Shown here: positions 7,579 to 15,438 of the stretch, one piece after another
Layout: every line of letters starts with the position of its first letter
Numbering within the stretch: position 1 is the stretch's first letter
Source: an uncultured Clostridia bacterium
Lineage (GTDB): Bacteria > Bacillota > Clostridia > Oscillospirales > Acutalibacteraceae
Reading direction: 5' to 3'
Length of the DNA: 39,567 bases
NCBI GenBank assembly: GCA_946184295.1
Contig: CAMHEZ010000019.1
Coordinates: 1-39,567, forward strand
The notes under the pieces: generated by a model
Databases searched by the model: none
Seen by the model: only the letters and a program-made list of their open reading frames with translations
Told to the model about the DNA's origin: nothing
Position numbers and translations under genes: made by a program

Positions 7579-8727
7579 ATGAAAGAGAACAACGAAAAGA
7601 AAACCATTCAGACAGGCCTTTATCTCGACTACAAAGACAGGCTCGGCGAGGAATACCGCACGACCTTTGACAAGGTGGAGGACTACTGCCAGATGCAGCT
7701 CATCGACAACGCGGAGCTGAATGAAGCCATGAGTTATCTCATGGACGTCTTTCTTCAGGCGCAGGAGGACGGCCTGCCCGTGCGGAACATCACGGGCAAC
7801 AGCATGGAAGCATTCTGCGAGGGCTTTTTGAGCGACATTTCGACCAAAGGGCGCGTGAAAGCTTTCTTCGAAAAGGGACGCATCATCGCGTGGATATTCC
7901 TGCTCGTTGCCTTTTTTGGCTACCTGCTGCCCCCGCTCACGGAGGGCGAGAGTCTGCGGGCTGTACTGGCAGGCGCGGGTTCGGAGCTATTCTGCGGCAT
8001 GGCACTGGGCTTGGTGCTGAGTTCGCTGCTGGACGTGATATCCCACGCCATTGTGCGGCAGATGATCTTCAAAATGAAAAAATACCGCAGGAGCTACAGC
8101 GTCATTGTGAATCTGCTGGTATATGCCATCGGCATCGGTTCGCTCTACCTGATTCCCGATTTTGAGATCGACCTGCCGGGCGTGCCGGATATTCCGCTGG
8201 GCGTCACGCCGCTGCTGTGTATCGTGTGGATTGTGGTGTCGCGGCTGGCCATCGGCTTGATGAATCTGTCAAGCGGAAAATCCTTCTTCGCCAAGGGGGA
8301 AAAGGTCGGCACAGGACAGCGATCCTTCCGCGCCACCGTCCTGCATATGATGGTGGAGGACAGCCGCAAAGTGTTTGAAAAGACCAACCGCAAACGCGAA
8401 AAGAAAGGCAAACCGGCCTTGACGCAGGCAGAATTTCTCGAAAAATACCGCAAGGACACCAAAAAATCCGTCCGCTCCGTGTGGCTGTGCGGCGGGATCT
8501 GCGCCCTGGTTTACCTCGGGTTTATCCTGCAAGTGGCCTTGACCAGCGAGCCGATTGATACAGTGATTTTTACGGTCGTTCAGGTGACAGTGTATTTCCT
8601 GCTCATGTACCCACTGTGTATCTATCCCACCAACGTACGCAAGCAATTCCAGCAGCTCATGGACGAGAGCGGCAAGTCATTCTTTGACGAGGATTTCTAC
8701 GACGTGATCGACGAAGCCGTCCAATAA
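7579..8727 (+). CDS. DUF1048-like multi-pass membrane protein, PadR-linked
   Basis: A 382-residue protein from ATG 7579 with GGAGG 10 nt upstream; an in-frame upstream extension would overlap padR and has no ribosome site. Residues 1-95 (LGEEYRTTFDKVEDYCQM, LMDVFLQAQEDGLPVRNITG, EAFCEGFLSDI) resemble DUF1048, a short domain commonly found next to padR genes. After it come about six hydrophobic helices in three pairs (near 100-155, 175-225 and 300-350), separated by a basic loop (FEKTNRKREKKGKP). Ordinary DUF1048 proteins are only about 110-120 residues, so this looks like a fusion to a membrane module. Function unknown; likely repressed by PadR. Confidence 0.75.
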   Translation: MKENNEKKTIQTGLYLDYKDRLGEEYRTTFDKVEDYCQMQLIDNAELNEAMSYLMDVFLQAQEDGLPVRNITGNSMEAFCEGFLSDISTKGRVKAFFEKGRIIAWIFLLVAFFGYLLPPLTEGESLRAVLAGAGSELFCGMALGLVLSSLLDVISHAIVRQMIFKMKKYRRSYSVIVNLLVYAIGIGSLYLIPDFEIDLPGVPDIPLGVTPLLCIVWIVVSRLAIGLMNLSSGKSFFAKGEKVGTGQRSFRATVLHMMVEDSRKVFEKTNRKREKKGKPALTQAEFLEKYRKDTKKSVRSVWLCGGICALVYLGFILQVALTSEPIDTVIFTVVQVTVYFLLMYPLCIYPTNVRKQFQQLMDESGKSFFDEDFYDVIDEAVQ

Positions 8728-8734
8728 AAAAACC

Positions 8735-8775
8735 GGGGTGCGTTTCATGCGGGAAACACACCCCGATATTTTTTT
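8735..8775. terminator. Bidirectional intrinsic terminator
   Basis: GGGGTGCGTTTC pairs with GAAACACACCCC (one mismatch, loop ATGCGG). It is followed by ATATTTTTTT on the plus strand and has an A-run on the other side, so it serves both the padR operon and the leftward amidohydrolase operon. Confidence 0.88.
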
Positions 8776-8778
8776 GCA

Positions 8779-9570
8779 TTATAAATGAAACAGCCGTTCG
8801 GCGTTGCCGTGCATGATGAGCTCGTACTCGTCAGGCTTGACCCAGTCTTTAAACGCACCGAAATAGGTGCGGTAAAAGGGGTGGGCATAGGTATCCACAC
8901 CGTCGATGGGATTGTCCGAGCCGAACAGCAGCTTGTGCGCGCCGTATTGCCGAACGAGCTGCAAAGCCGATTCGGGGCGTACCCATGTGGTATCGCCGTA
9001 GAGGTTCGGCAGGGAGCCGACCAGCTCAATGGCCTCGCCGTTGTCGGAGCAAAGCCCCATATGCACCATGACAAAATTGACCTCCGGGTGCGCCTTGGCT
9101 GCCTCATAGACGTACTGCGGCTGCGACCATTCGTCCACGGCGGAATGCACCACCACGGGCAGTCCCCTCTCCCGTGCCAGTGCCAGATACGGCTGTATCT
9201 GTGGCGCGGTTATAGGCATCATGGAATGATAAGGGTGGAATTTCAGCGCCTTGACATACGCGCCGCCTTCCTCCAGCAATTGCAGGAAGCGGTCGTTGAG
9301 ACCCTCCGTGTGCGGCCTGCACCAGAGCGCCACGCCGATTTTGCCCTCATACTGCCGCGCCATTTCGACAGTGAGCCTATTGGCACTGTACTGGTCATAG
9401 GGCCAGTCGTCGGGCATGGGTTCGTTCTGCTGGCCAAATTCGGCGGCCGCGCCGCTCGACACCAGCGAGTAGTCCACACCGTATTTCTCCATCGAAGCCA
9501 TCACATACGCGGGCTTCATGTCAAAAGAGCCAAGTTCCCCGATATGAACATGGGAATCAATTATCATCAT
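8779..9570 (-). CDS. Amidohydrolase-family metal-dependent hydrolase (amidohydrolase 2 type)
   Basis: A 263-residue TIM-barrel hydrolase. The N-terminus has the metal-binding D-S-H-V-H (residues 5-9). The middle has LKFHPYH and VVVHSAVDE, and the C-terminus has LLFGSDNPIDGVD, where the Asp would bind metal. These are marks of the PF04909-type hydrolases/decarboxylases; the substrate cannot be told. Two tandem ATG codons (9568-9570, 9565-9567) follow AGGGTGA. The gene lies 9 nt after the metallophosphoesterase stop and is cotranscribed with it. Confidence 0.88.
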   Translation of the reverse strand: MMIIDSHVHIGELGSFDMKPAYVMASMEKYGVDYSLVSSGAAAEFGQQNEPMPDDWPYDQYSANRLTVEMARQYEGKIGVALWCRPHTEGLNDRFLQLLEEGGAYVKALKFHPYHSMMPITAPQIQPYLALARERGLPVVVHSAVDEWSQPQYVYEAAKAHPEVNFVMVHMGLCSDNGEAIELVGSLPNLYGDTTWVRPESALQLVRQYGAHKLLFGSDNPIDGVDTYAHPFYRTYFGAFKDWVKPDEYELIMHGNAERLFHL

Positions 9571-9579
9571 ATATCACCC

Positions 9580-10257
9580 TTACACCTGAATGATCTTATT
9601 AAAAATCGCCGTGTGACTTTCGTCAATGCGCCAGTCGATATGGAAGTGGCCGAAGTACCAGTGACGGTAGCCGACGGTATTTTTGATTTCCTCAAAAAAC
9701 GGCATGAGGTCATCGTCCTCGGTTTTATCATAGGAAATCATGGAAGCCAGCGAAAGCGGCGCGTCGTGGGTGATGATGAGATCCACCTGATTGTCGTTGA
9801 GGGCGAGATTCTGGCGGGCGCGGGTGATTTCCTCCGCACTGGGCATTTCCTGCGGCCACCACGAAATGCCTTCGCGGCGGTAGGCCTTATCCATCGAGCG
9901 TGCGCCGCCCATGGCGAAAATACTCATGCCTTCGATGTCAAACACATAGCCGCGCATCAGGTGAATGACCGACGGGCGGATGTACTGCACCTTGCCGCCG
10001 TTCCAGCTGCATTCCTCGTACCCGGCAAGCGCGTCAAAATTTTCGTGATTGCCGTCGACAAAGAGCGTGGTGAAGTTCTTGGCTTCCAGCCAGTCCAGCC
10101 AGTAGTCATCTTTATAGGTACCCGTCCATACGCCGCCGAAGTCGCCGCAGATAATGATGTAATCGTTTTTGGTGAGATCCTTCTGTTTTTCAAAATTTCT
10201 GGAATTGAGCTTGGAAATGTCAATGGGAATATGGGTATCGCCGGTGACAAAAATCAT
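9580..10257 (-). CDS. Metallophosphoesterase (calcineurin-like)
   Basis: A 225-residue protein with the complete set of metallophosphatase motifs in order: GDTH (D-x-H) at residues 6-9, GDFGG near 38-42, GNHEN near 69-73, THDAP near 160, and GHFH near 204-207. These bind two metal ions and hydrolyse phosphoesters. No signal peptide, so cytoplasmic. It is the first gene of a two-gene operon with the amidohydrolase and has its own promoter upstream. The actual substrate (nucleotide, protein or RNA) is not visible from sequence. Confidence 0.92.
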   Translation of the reverse strand: MIFVTGDTHIPIDISKLNSRNFEKQKDLTKNDYIIICGDFGGVWTGTYKDDYWLDWLEAKNFTTLFVDGNHENFDALAGYEECSWNGGKVQYIRPSVIHLMRGYVFDIEGMSIFAMGGARSMDKAYRREGISWWPQEMPSAEEITRARQNLALNDNQVDLIITHDAPLSLASMISYDKTEDDDLMPFFEEIKNTVGYRHWYFGHFHIDWRIDESHTAIFNKIIQV

Positions 10258-10331
10258 AGATCAAGCCTTCCTTTCGTCGGAAAATGGAGTCAATAGAACG
10301 CGACAGCAAGCGCTATCCCTTTCTGATATGT

Positions 10332-10360
10332 ATTTTACCACGAAAAACGTGATATTTCAA
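10332..10360 (-). promoter_or_regulatory. Promoter of the metallophosphoesterase operon
   Basis: Minus strand: TTGAAA (10355-10360), 17-bp spacer, TAAAAT (10332-10337). The spacer contains the small inverted repeat CACG-TTTTT-CGTG, which may be an operator. Confidence 0.65.
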
Positions 10361-10447
10361 CAAATTTTTTTACTGATTTTGTCAATTCGTTAAAAATTTC
10401 TCCCGCACGGCGCTTCGATTTTTCCGGAACTTTTTGCAAAAAATCAC

Positions 10448-10476
10448 TTGACATTTGAGGCGAAATCAGTTATAGT
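10448..10476 (+). promoter_or_regulatory. rpmB promoter
   Basis: Perfect TTGACA (10448-10453), 17-bp spacer, TATAGT (10471-10476). Transcription starts near 10483, giving a leader of about 100 nt. Confidence 0.85.
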
Positions 10477-10539
10477 ATTGTGTAGCGCTGATTATAAAAA
10501 GGCGAAATACGGCTCGGTTTGCCCGCGTCGGCTATTTTT

Positions 10540-10568
10540 AAAATTCCCCAGAAAAGGGGCGGAATTTT
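10540..10568 (+). promoter_or_regulatory. rpmB leader hairpin, attenuator-like
   Basis: AAAATTCCCC (10540-10549), AGAAAA loop, GGGGCGGAATTTT (10556-10568): a stem with a small bulge, ending in TTTTT three bases before the AGGAGGT ribosome site. It could be a weak terminator or a protein-binding leader. Confidence 0.5.
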
Positions 10569-10585
10569 TCAGGAGGTGCATTTGC

Positions 10586-10774
10586 ATGGCAAAGTGTGAT
10601 TTCTGCGGCAAGGAAGTTGCCTTCGGCATCAAGGTTTCCCATTCACACAGAAGAAGCAACAGAACATGGAAGCCCAACGTCAGACGCGTGAAGGCTACCG
10701 TCAACGGAACTCCCAAGAGAGTTCACGCATGTACCCGCTGCCTTCGTTCGGGCAAGGTTACAAGAGCTGTCTGA
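10586..10774 (+). CDS. rpmB: Large ribosomal subunit protein L28
   Basis: A 62-residue protein, the usual length, starting MAKCDFCGKE with SHSHRRSNRTWKPN in the middle. Both zinc-ribbon halves are present: C4-x-x-C7 and C-T-R-C near residues 51-54. It is therefore the zinc-binding type of L28. AGGAGGT lies 8 nt before the ATG. An upstream in-frame extension exists but crosses the leader hairpin and the SD, so it is not real. The gene is monocistronic between its own promoter and a strong terminator. L28 is a 50S assembly protein. Confidence 0.98.
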   Translation: MAKCDFCGKEVAFGIKVSHSHRRSNRTWKPNVRRVKATVNGTPKRVHACTRCLRSGKVTRAV

Positions 10775-10789
10775 TTTGTTTCAAGAATG

Positions 10790-10852
10790 ACCCGCCGTAC
10801 CAGCCATGAAATGGCTTGACGTTTCGACGTCTTGTACGGTGGGTGTTTTTTT
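10790..10852 (+). terminator. Branched (three-way) intrinsic terminator of rpmB
   Basis: An outer 11-bp stem (10790-10800 with 10834-10844, one G-U) encloses two inner hairpins, AGCCAT-GAA-ATGGCT (10802-10816) and GACGT-TTCG-ACGTC (10818-10831). It is followed by G and seven T residues. Confidence 0.85.
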
Positions 10853-10890
10853 GTTTCATACTTTTTTCAAAAAAGGCGGTGACATTCCTC

Positions 10891-11889
10891 ATGGCAGGCA
10901 GTCAGAAACAGAAATTCCTCGCGCTGCTGGAGATTCTTTATGAAGAGACTGACGAGAATCATCCGCTGAGTGCGCCGCAGCTGGTGGACCGGCTGGCGGA
11001 ACGCGGCGTCTCCTGCGAACGCAAGGCCATCTATCGCGACATGGCGTCGCTCACCGCCTTTGGCTTCGACATCATATCGTCCGTTGCGCCGCCGGGCTAT
11101 TATCTGGGCGAGCGGCTCTTTGAGCTGCCGGAGCTGCGCATGCTGGTGGATTCGGTCAAATCCTCCGAGTTCATCACAGAGAAAAAAACCGCCGAGCTCA
11201 TCGGTAAGCTCAAGCGGCTCACCAGTAAGCATCTGGCGGCTGAGCTGGACGAGACGGGCGGTATTCTCGGTATTCCAAAAAACCGCAACGAGGGGATTTA
11301 TTACAGCATTGACACCCTTCACGCGGCGATCCGCCGGGGCCGCAAGGTGCATTTCTCCTATTATCGCCATGTGATCCGCAGCGGCCGCGCCGTGGCGCAG
11401 AAATCTCATGAATTTACCGTCAGCCCCTATGCGCTCATCTGGAATGACGGCAAATATTATCTCGTGGCCAATTATGACAAATATGACGATTTTTCCCACT
11501 ACCGCGTGGACCGCATGAGACTGGTGGATATCCTCGCCGAGCCGGTGCGGCCGCTGAGCGAAGTCAGCCGATTTGGTGACGGCTTTCGTGAAGGCGACTA
11601 TCTCAGCAGCATTTTTGAGATGTATGCGGGAAGCTATGTTGATTACATTGACCTCAAATGCGCCATGAGCTGCATGGAACACGTGGTGGAACGCTTTGGA
11701 CAAGATATCTATTACAATATGCTCGATGATGAATCCTTCACCATTCGCGTCAAGGCGGTCATCAACGATGGCCTCGTGAGCTGGATTCTGGCCCAGCGCG
11801 GCGGCGTTTCAGTGCTTTATCCGCCGGAGCTGTGCGAGCGCGTGCAGTACACGCTTATCGCTATGCTGGAAACGATGCAGCCTCTTTGA
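10891..11889 (+). CDS. WYL-domain transcriptional regulator (HTH + WYL)
   Basis: From ATG 10891 (AGGCGGTG 8-9 nt upstream) the protein has 332 residues. Residues 1-60 form a winged helix of the HTH_11/DeoR kind (ALLEILYEETDENHPLSAPQ, RKAIYRDMASL). The middle is the WYL domain with VHFSYYRH, SPYALIWNDGKYYLVANYD and HYRVDRM. The C-terminal WCX-like domain ends near YTLIAMLETM. WYL proteins sense nucleic acid or nucleotide-like ligands and regulate diverse genes, including defence and metabolism. It stands alone between two terminators, so its target cannot be told from context. Confidence 0.92.
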   Translation: MAGSQKQKFLALLEILYEETDENHPLSAPQLVDRLAERGVSCERKAIYRDMASLTAFGFDIISSVAPPGYYLGERLFELPELRMLVDSVKSSEFITEKKTAELIGKLKRLTSKHLAAELDETGGILGIPKNRNEGIYYSIDTLHAAIRRGRKVHFSYYRHVIRSGRAVAQKSHEFTVSPYALIWNDGKYYLVANYDKYDDFSHYRVDRMRLVDILAEPVRPLSEVSRFGDGFREGDYLSSIFEMYAGSYVDYIDLKCAMSCMEHVVERFGQDIYYNMLDDESFTIRVKAVINDGLVSWILAQRGGVSVLYPPELCERVQYTLIAMLETMQPL

Positions 11890-11901
11890 CAACAGTTCAG
11901 C

Positions 11902-11943
11902 CTGTCGGTACGCTCCTCCCACCGCGTGCCGACAGTTTTTTAT
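11902..11943 (+). terminator. Intrinsic terminator of the WYL gene
   Basis: A 12-bp stem CTGTCGGTACGC / GCGTGCCGACAG (one G-U pair) is followed by seven T residues. Confidence 0.92.
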
Positions 11944-12034
11944 ATAAGTTTTTCAGACAGTGATCGTTTTTGCAATTATGGATAAAAAACAAAACGGCAT
12001 ACGATATTATTTTATGAATTTATTGTAAAAAGGC

Positions 12035-12063
12035 TTGCAATCATACCATCTGAGATGTAAAAT
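12035..12063 (+). promoter_or_regulatory. Promoter of the O-antigen-ligase-like gene
   Basis: TTGCAA (12035-12040), 17-bp spacer, TAAAAT (12058-12063). Transcription would start about 40 nt before the ATG. Confidence 0.65.
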
Positions 12064-12107
12064 TGTTAAAGCTGATGTTTAAAAAAATGAAAGGGGTTTT
12101 CTGAAAT

Positions 12108-13958
12108 ATGTCAACTCAAAAGGGCCATTCGCCCAAAGCAAGTCAAGCGGCCGCCTTGACAAACACCTCTACCGCCAATTTATTATGGCACTCGTACCGG
12201 GTTAAATTGCGTGATCAGTACGGTTTTGTGCATCCTGTCAATGCGGTGGCGCTGTGCTTCCTCGTCGTGATGCTGTTTATTTTTCCCATTTCAGGGTTGA
12301 AGCCCTTGTATCGGCATATCGTTCAGAACAGAACCTCGTTTGTCATGGCAGCCGTTCCGATTGCCATCGGTGTCTCAGTCGCTGCCGTTGTAGCGATGTT
12401 AATTCTGACGAAATCATACCGGAACTTGCTTGGCGACAGCGTTGTTGACACCCTCAAGAAAAATTGGATCAGATTCTACAAGAGCTTCAATGCCATTGAC
12501 ATTTCGCTGTTGCTGCTGCTGCTGTTTGAATGTATCTCGGTGCTGTTTGCCGAGGATAAAACTGTTGCCTTTTTTGGTATGCGCACCAGAAACAACGGGC
12601 TGCTGATTCAGATTTGTTATTTTGCTATTTATTTTCTCATTTCACGCACGCTGCGCCATCCGAAGCTGGCGCTGAATCTGTTTGGCTGGGGCGGCACCCT
12701 GGTCACCGTATGGCTGCTGCTGCACGCTTTTGGCGTTGACATCTTTGGCGTGCAGTATATTGATGAGATCTTTGTCGGTCCTATGGGGAATGTGGATTTT
12801 ACTTCCGGCTTTCTCACGCTTTCCATGATTATCATTGCCGTCCTATACCTTACCGAGCAGTATTATGATTTCTATAAAAATGGCGCATTTACGCTCATCT
12901 GTTTCGCCATTATTATCTTTTCGGAATTGCTGATTAAGGTGGATTCCGGTATCATGACCATCGGGGTCTGTCTCCTTGTTTCGATGCCGCTTTTGCTCAA
13001 TTCTTTCAAAAGAATAGGTCGTTTTCTTACCTTATTGGCCGTTGGCGTCGGTGTTGCTATCGTCATCAATATTATTTATGACATGGATATGAGCAAAAAA
13101 AGCTGGGCGATGCTGGCTGCGGAAGTGGTGCTGATTGTGGCATCCATGCTCATCAACACCGGAAAGATTCATCTTGACCCGTCTCCCAAGACGTTGCTGA
13201 AAATCATGCTTTCCATTGACGCCGCAGCGGTTGTGGCCGGCTTGATTGTCACCTATGTGGCATCGAACCGCCAAACCGGAGGTGCGCTGTATGAGCTCGG
13301 TCAGATGATTTTCCACGGCAATTTTGACGACCAGTTCGGCAGTCTGCGTATTTTTATCTGGAAAAACGCGCTGAAACTGGTGGCGGAGCATCCGATTATC
13401 GGTACAGGTCCCGATTCATTTGCTTTCCGGTTTACAGAATTTCAGGATAAAGTAGATCTGTATTACGGCTCCGGCACATATGTCGGTGAAGCACACAATG
13501 AATTTCTGCATTTGTGGGTATGCTCCGGCACACTCGCTCTTGGCGCGTATCTCTCCTTCCTGGGCATCATGGTTGCTAAAGGCATTCGGCGTGTGAACCA
13601 AAATGCGCTGCTGGCCTGCTGCACCGTTGGTGTGATCGGTTATGCCGTCCATTCCTTCTTTATGCCGGCGCTGGCCATTCATGTGCCGTTTATGTGGATC
13701 GTGTTTGGTATCACGGGGGCTGTGATTCGTATGGACAGCGAAAAAACGCCGGCGGAAACCGATGGACCCGAGGATATCGAAGAAGCTGAGGATAGCGAAG
13801 AAGCTGAGGATAGCGAAGAAGCCGAGGATATCGAAGAAGCTGAGAATATCGAAGAAGCTGAGAATATCGAAGAAGCTGAGGTTGTCGAAGAAGCTGAGGC
13901 TGTCGAAGAAGCTGAGGTTGTCGAAGAAGCTGAGGCTGTCGAAGAAGAGACGAAATAA
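12108..13958 (+). CDS. O-antigen ligase / Wzy-like polymerase family membrane protein with acidic repeat tail
   Basis: A 616-residue protein with about a dozen membrane helices (for example AVALCFLVVMLFIFPISGL near residue 45 and ISLLLLLLFECISVLFA near 130). The Wzy_C hallmarks are GPMGNVDFTSGFLTL, the IFIWKNALKLVAEHPIIGTG segment and the EAHNEFLHLWVCSG motif after a short outer loop. Such proteins join or polymerise surface glycans on lipid carriers; which glycan is unknown. From about residue 545 the protein is a cytoplasm-side or exposed acidic tail of ten hexapeptides, unusual in this family. The gene stands alone, without other glycan genes beside it. Confidence 0.87.
   Translation: MSTQKGHSPKASQAAALTNTSTANLLWHSYRVKLRDQYGFVHPVNAVALCFLVVMLFIFPISGLKPLYRHIVQNRTSFVMAAVPIAIGVSVAAVVAMLILTKSYRNLLGDSVVDTLKKNWIRFYKSFNAIDISLLLLLLFECISVLFAEDKTVAFFGMRTRNNGLLIQICYFAIYFLISRTLRHPKLALNLFGWGGTLVTVWLLLHAFGVDIFGVQYIDEIFVGPMGNVDFTSGFLTLSMIIIAVLYLTEQYYDFYKNGAFTLICFAIIIFSELLIKVDSGIMTIGVCLLVSMPLLLNSFKRIGRFLTLLAVGVGVAIVINIIYDMDMSKKSWAMLAAEVVLIVASMLINTGKIHLDPSPKTLLKIMLSIDAAAVVAGLIVTYVASNRQTGGALYELGQMIFHGNFDDQFGSLRIFIWKNALKLVAEHPIIGTGPDSFAFRFTEFQDKVDLYYGSGTYVGEAHNEFLHLWVCSGTLALGAYLSFLGIMVAKGIRRVNQNALLACCTVGVIGYAVHSFFMPALAIHVPFMWIVFGITGAVIRMDSEKTPAETDGPEDIEEAEDSEEAEDSEEAEDIEEAENIEEAENIEEAEVVEEAEAVEEAEVVEEAEAVEEETK
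13770..13949 (+). repeat. Ten in-frame 18-bp tandem repeats
   Basis: Ten 18-bp units of the form GAGGATATCGAAGAAGCT encode E-(D/N/V/A)-(I/S/V)-E-E-A. The first six carry D/N and the last four V/A, in an alternating pattern consistent with block duplication. Confidence 0.95.
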
Positions 13959-13973
13959 TACAGGCTCGTCAAA

Positions 13974-14018
13974 AAAATCCTGTGCGGAGGTCAATGGAAA
14001 CCCCTGCACAGGATTTTT
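13974..14018. terminator. Bidirectional intrinsic terminator
   Basis: AAAATCCTGTGC (13974-13985) pairs with GCACAGGATTTT (14006-14017). An A-run on one side and a T-run on the other let it serve both the O-antigen-ligase-like gene (plus) and plsC (minus). Confidence 0.85.
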
Positions 14019-14053
14019 ATGTTTTATGTTTTATGTTTTATGTTTTATGTTTT
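14019..14053. repeat. Five 7-bp tandem repeats (ATGTTTT)
   Basis: Five perfect copies of ATGTTTT lie between the terminator and the plsC stop codon. It looks like a simple-sequence tract; no role is visible. Confidence 0.9.
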
Positions 14054-14786
14054 ATACTCTTACCGCCTCAAGCGCTTCCTGAATGATCTGCTGCGTCGTT
14101 GCAGGCAGCGCCTTCAGTTCGGCACGGCTCAGACCTTCGGTTTCGATGGGAGGCAGAATGCGGAGTGTTACCTTGCCGGACTTGATCCAGTGACCGTTGC
14201 GCTCAAAAAGTGCCGCCGTGCCGTCCAGCATGACAGGTACCAACGGCGCCTTCGTTTTCTGCGCCACCATAAAGGCGCCGCCCTTAAATTCGCCCAGCTC
14301 GCCGGTCTTGCTGCGGGTGCCTTCGGGAAAGATGATGGCGGAATAACCGTTTTCCACAACCTTTATCATACTCTGCACCGCCTCGATGCCCGCCTTCATA
14401 TCGGCGCGGTCCACATAAACACAGTGAATTTCGCGCATCCACAGGCGAATGAACGGCACCTTGCCGATAGAGGCCTTGGAAAGCAGCGCATGAGGTTTGT
14501 CGAGATAGGCCAGCAGCAGAAGAATGTCAAAAAAGCTCTGATGGTTGCTCGCAAACACGCATACGCGATCCTGCGGAATGTTTTCCACGCCCTGCGCGTC
14601 CACCTTGGCACCCGCCATAAACAGCAGCCGCCGCGCCCAGCTTCTCACCGTCTTGTCCACAAACGCGTCGCGCTTCTCGCGCGAGGCGAATTTGTTGAGA
14701 CACTGCACATACAGCCACACCACCATGAGCAGCAGCAGTTCGATCCACATATAGGCCATAAACAGCACGGTCTTGATGTATTTCAT
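14052..14786 (-). CDS. plsC: 1-acyl-sn-glycerol-3-phosphate acyltransferase
   Basis: The chosen start (ATG 14786, MKYIKTVLF) has AAAGGG 9 nt upstream; an ATG 24 nt further up has no ribosome site. The protein has 244 residues. It has an N-terminal membrane helix, the catalytic N-H-Q-S-F-F-D (NHx4D) block, the FPEGTRS block that binds glycerol phosphate, and VPVMLDGT. It acylates lysophosphatidic acid to phosphatidic acid at the inner membrane. It follows greA at 72 bp, with only a weak terminator between, so the two may be partly cotranscribed. Confidence 0.93.
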   Translation of the reverse strand: MKYIKTVLFMAYMWIELLLLMVVWLYVQCLNKFASREKRDAFVDKTVRSWARRLLFMAGAKVDAQGVENIPQDRVCVFASNHQSFFDILLLLAYLDKPHALLSKASIGKVPFIRLWMREIHCVYVDRADMKAGIEAVQSMIKVVENGYSAIIFPEGTRSKTGELGEFKGGAFMVAQKTKAPLVPVMLDGTAALFERNGHWIKSGKVTLRILPPIETEGLSRAELKALPATTQQIIQEALEAVRV

Positions 14787-14812
14787 CGGTATGCACCCTT
14801 TCCTCATCATAA

Positions 14813-14843
14813 AAGGGTTGCCACCTGTCGGCGGACAACCCTT
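14813..14843 (-). terminator. Weak terminator or processing hairpin after greA
   Basis: AAGGGTTG pairs with CAACCCTT around a 15-nt loop. Only four T residues follow on the minus strand, so read-through into plsC is likely. Confidence 0.5.
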
Positions 14844-14858
14844 CCTTTTGCAAAACTT

Positions 14859-15350
14859 TTACTTCGACGAACGGGAGATGTCCACGATCTTGTAATTGAT
14901 GACGCCGCCGGGCACCTCGATCTCGACGATTTCGCCCACCGACCTGCCCATGACAGCCTTGCCCACGGGGCATTCGTCCGAAATACTGCCGGTCAGGGGA
15001 TTGGCTTCGGTAGAGCCGACGATTTGATATTCTTCTTCCTCGTTGAACTCGATATCCAGCAGCTTGACCTTGACGCCGATCTTGACGACATCAGTGGAAA
15101 GCTCGGATTCGTCGATAATCACCGCGTTTTTGAGCATGGTTTCCAGCTCCAGAATACGGCTCTCGACCTGTGCCTGCTCATTTTTGGCCTCATCGTACTC
15201 GCTGTTTTCACTCAAGTCACCGAAGGACAGCGCGACCTTGATCTTGTCGGCAATGTCCTTTCTTTTGACGGATTTGAGATATTCCAGCTCTTCTTCGCGC
15301 TGCTTGAGACCTTCCGCGGTCAGCTTGAATTGCTTTACGTTACTTGCCAT
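14859..15350 (-). CDS. greA: Transcription elongation factor GreA
   Basis: A 163-residue protein from ATG 15350, chosen over a TTG at 15359 because AAGGAAG then lies 10 nt away rather than 1. The N-terminal coiled-coil hairpin has the acidic tip [20 protein letters not shown], whose D and E residues reach the RNA polymerase active site. The C-terminal FKBP-like domain shows SPVGKA-type [11 protein letters not shown] and IVEIEVPGG. GreA rescues backtracked RNA polymerase by stimulating transcript cleavage. Its own consensus promoter is just upstream. Confidence 0.97.
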   Translation of the reverse strand: MASNVKQFKLTAEGLKQREEELEYLKSVKRKDIADKIKVALSFGDLSENSEYDEAKNEQAQVESRILELETMLKNAVIIDESELSTDVVKIGVKVKLLDIEFNEEEEYQIVGSTEANPLTGSISDECPVGKAVMGRSVGEIVEIEVPGGVINYKIVDISRSSK

Positions 15351-15389
15351 ATTGTGCAATCTTCCTTTCGGGATTTTTTCATGCGTTAT

Positions 15390-15418
15390 ATTATAGTCTT
15401 TACCGTCCGAATTGTCAA
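15390..15418 (-). promoter_or_regulatory. greA promoter
   Basis: Minus strand: perfect TTGACA (15413-15418), 17-bp spacer, perfect TATAAT (15390-15395). It lies 20 bp beyond the stop of the upstream gene. Confidence 0.88.
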
Positions 15419-15438
15419 TATTTTGATGGGGGCAAAAA

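Larger units (their letters stand above)
10258..10585. other. 328-bp divergent intergenic region
   Basis: The region holds the leftward promoter at 10332-10360, the rightward rpmB promoter at 10448-10476, and the rpmB leader with its hairpin. The remaining DNA is AT-rich and shows no gene. Confidence 0.75.

Noticed and set aside
8785..10296. Plus-strand frame opposite the amidohydrolase and metallophosphoesterase
   Set aside because: Both minus-strand genes have complete metal-binding motifs; this is their complement.
10448..10585. N-terminal extension of rpmB
   Set aside because: It would start inside the promoter and run through the leader hairpin and SD; L28 is full length from 10586.
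13762..14082. Lysine-rich plus-strand frame over the acidic repeats
   Set aside because: Frame-shifted reading of the 18-bp repeats of the O-antigen-ligase-like gene.
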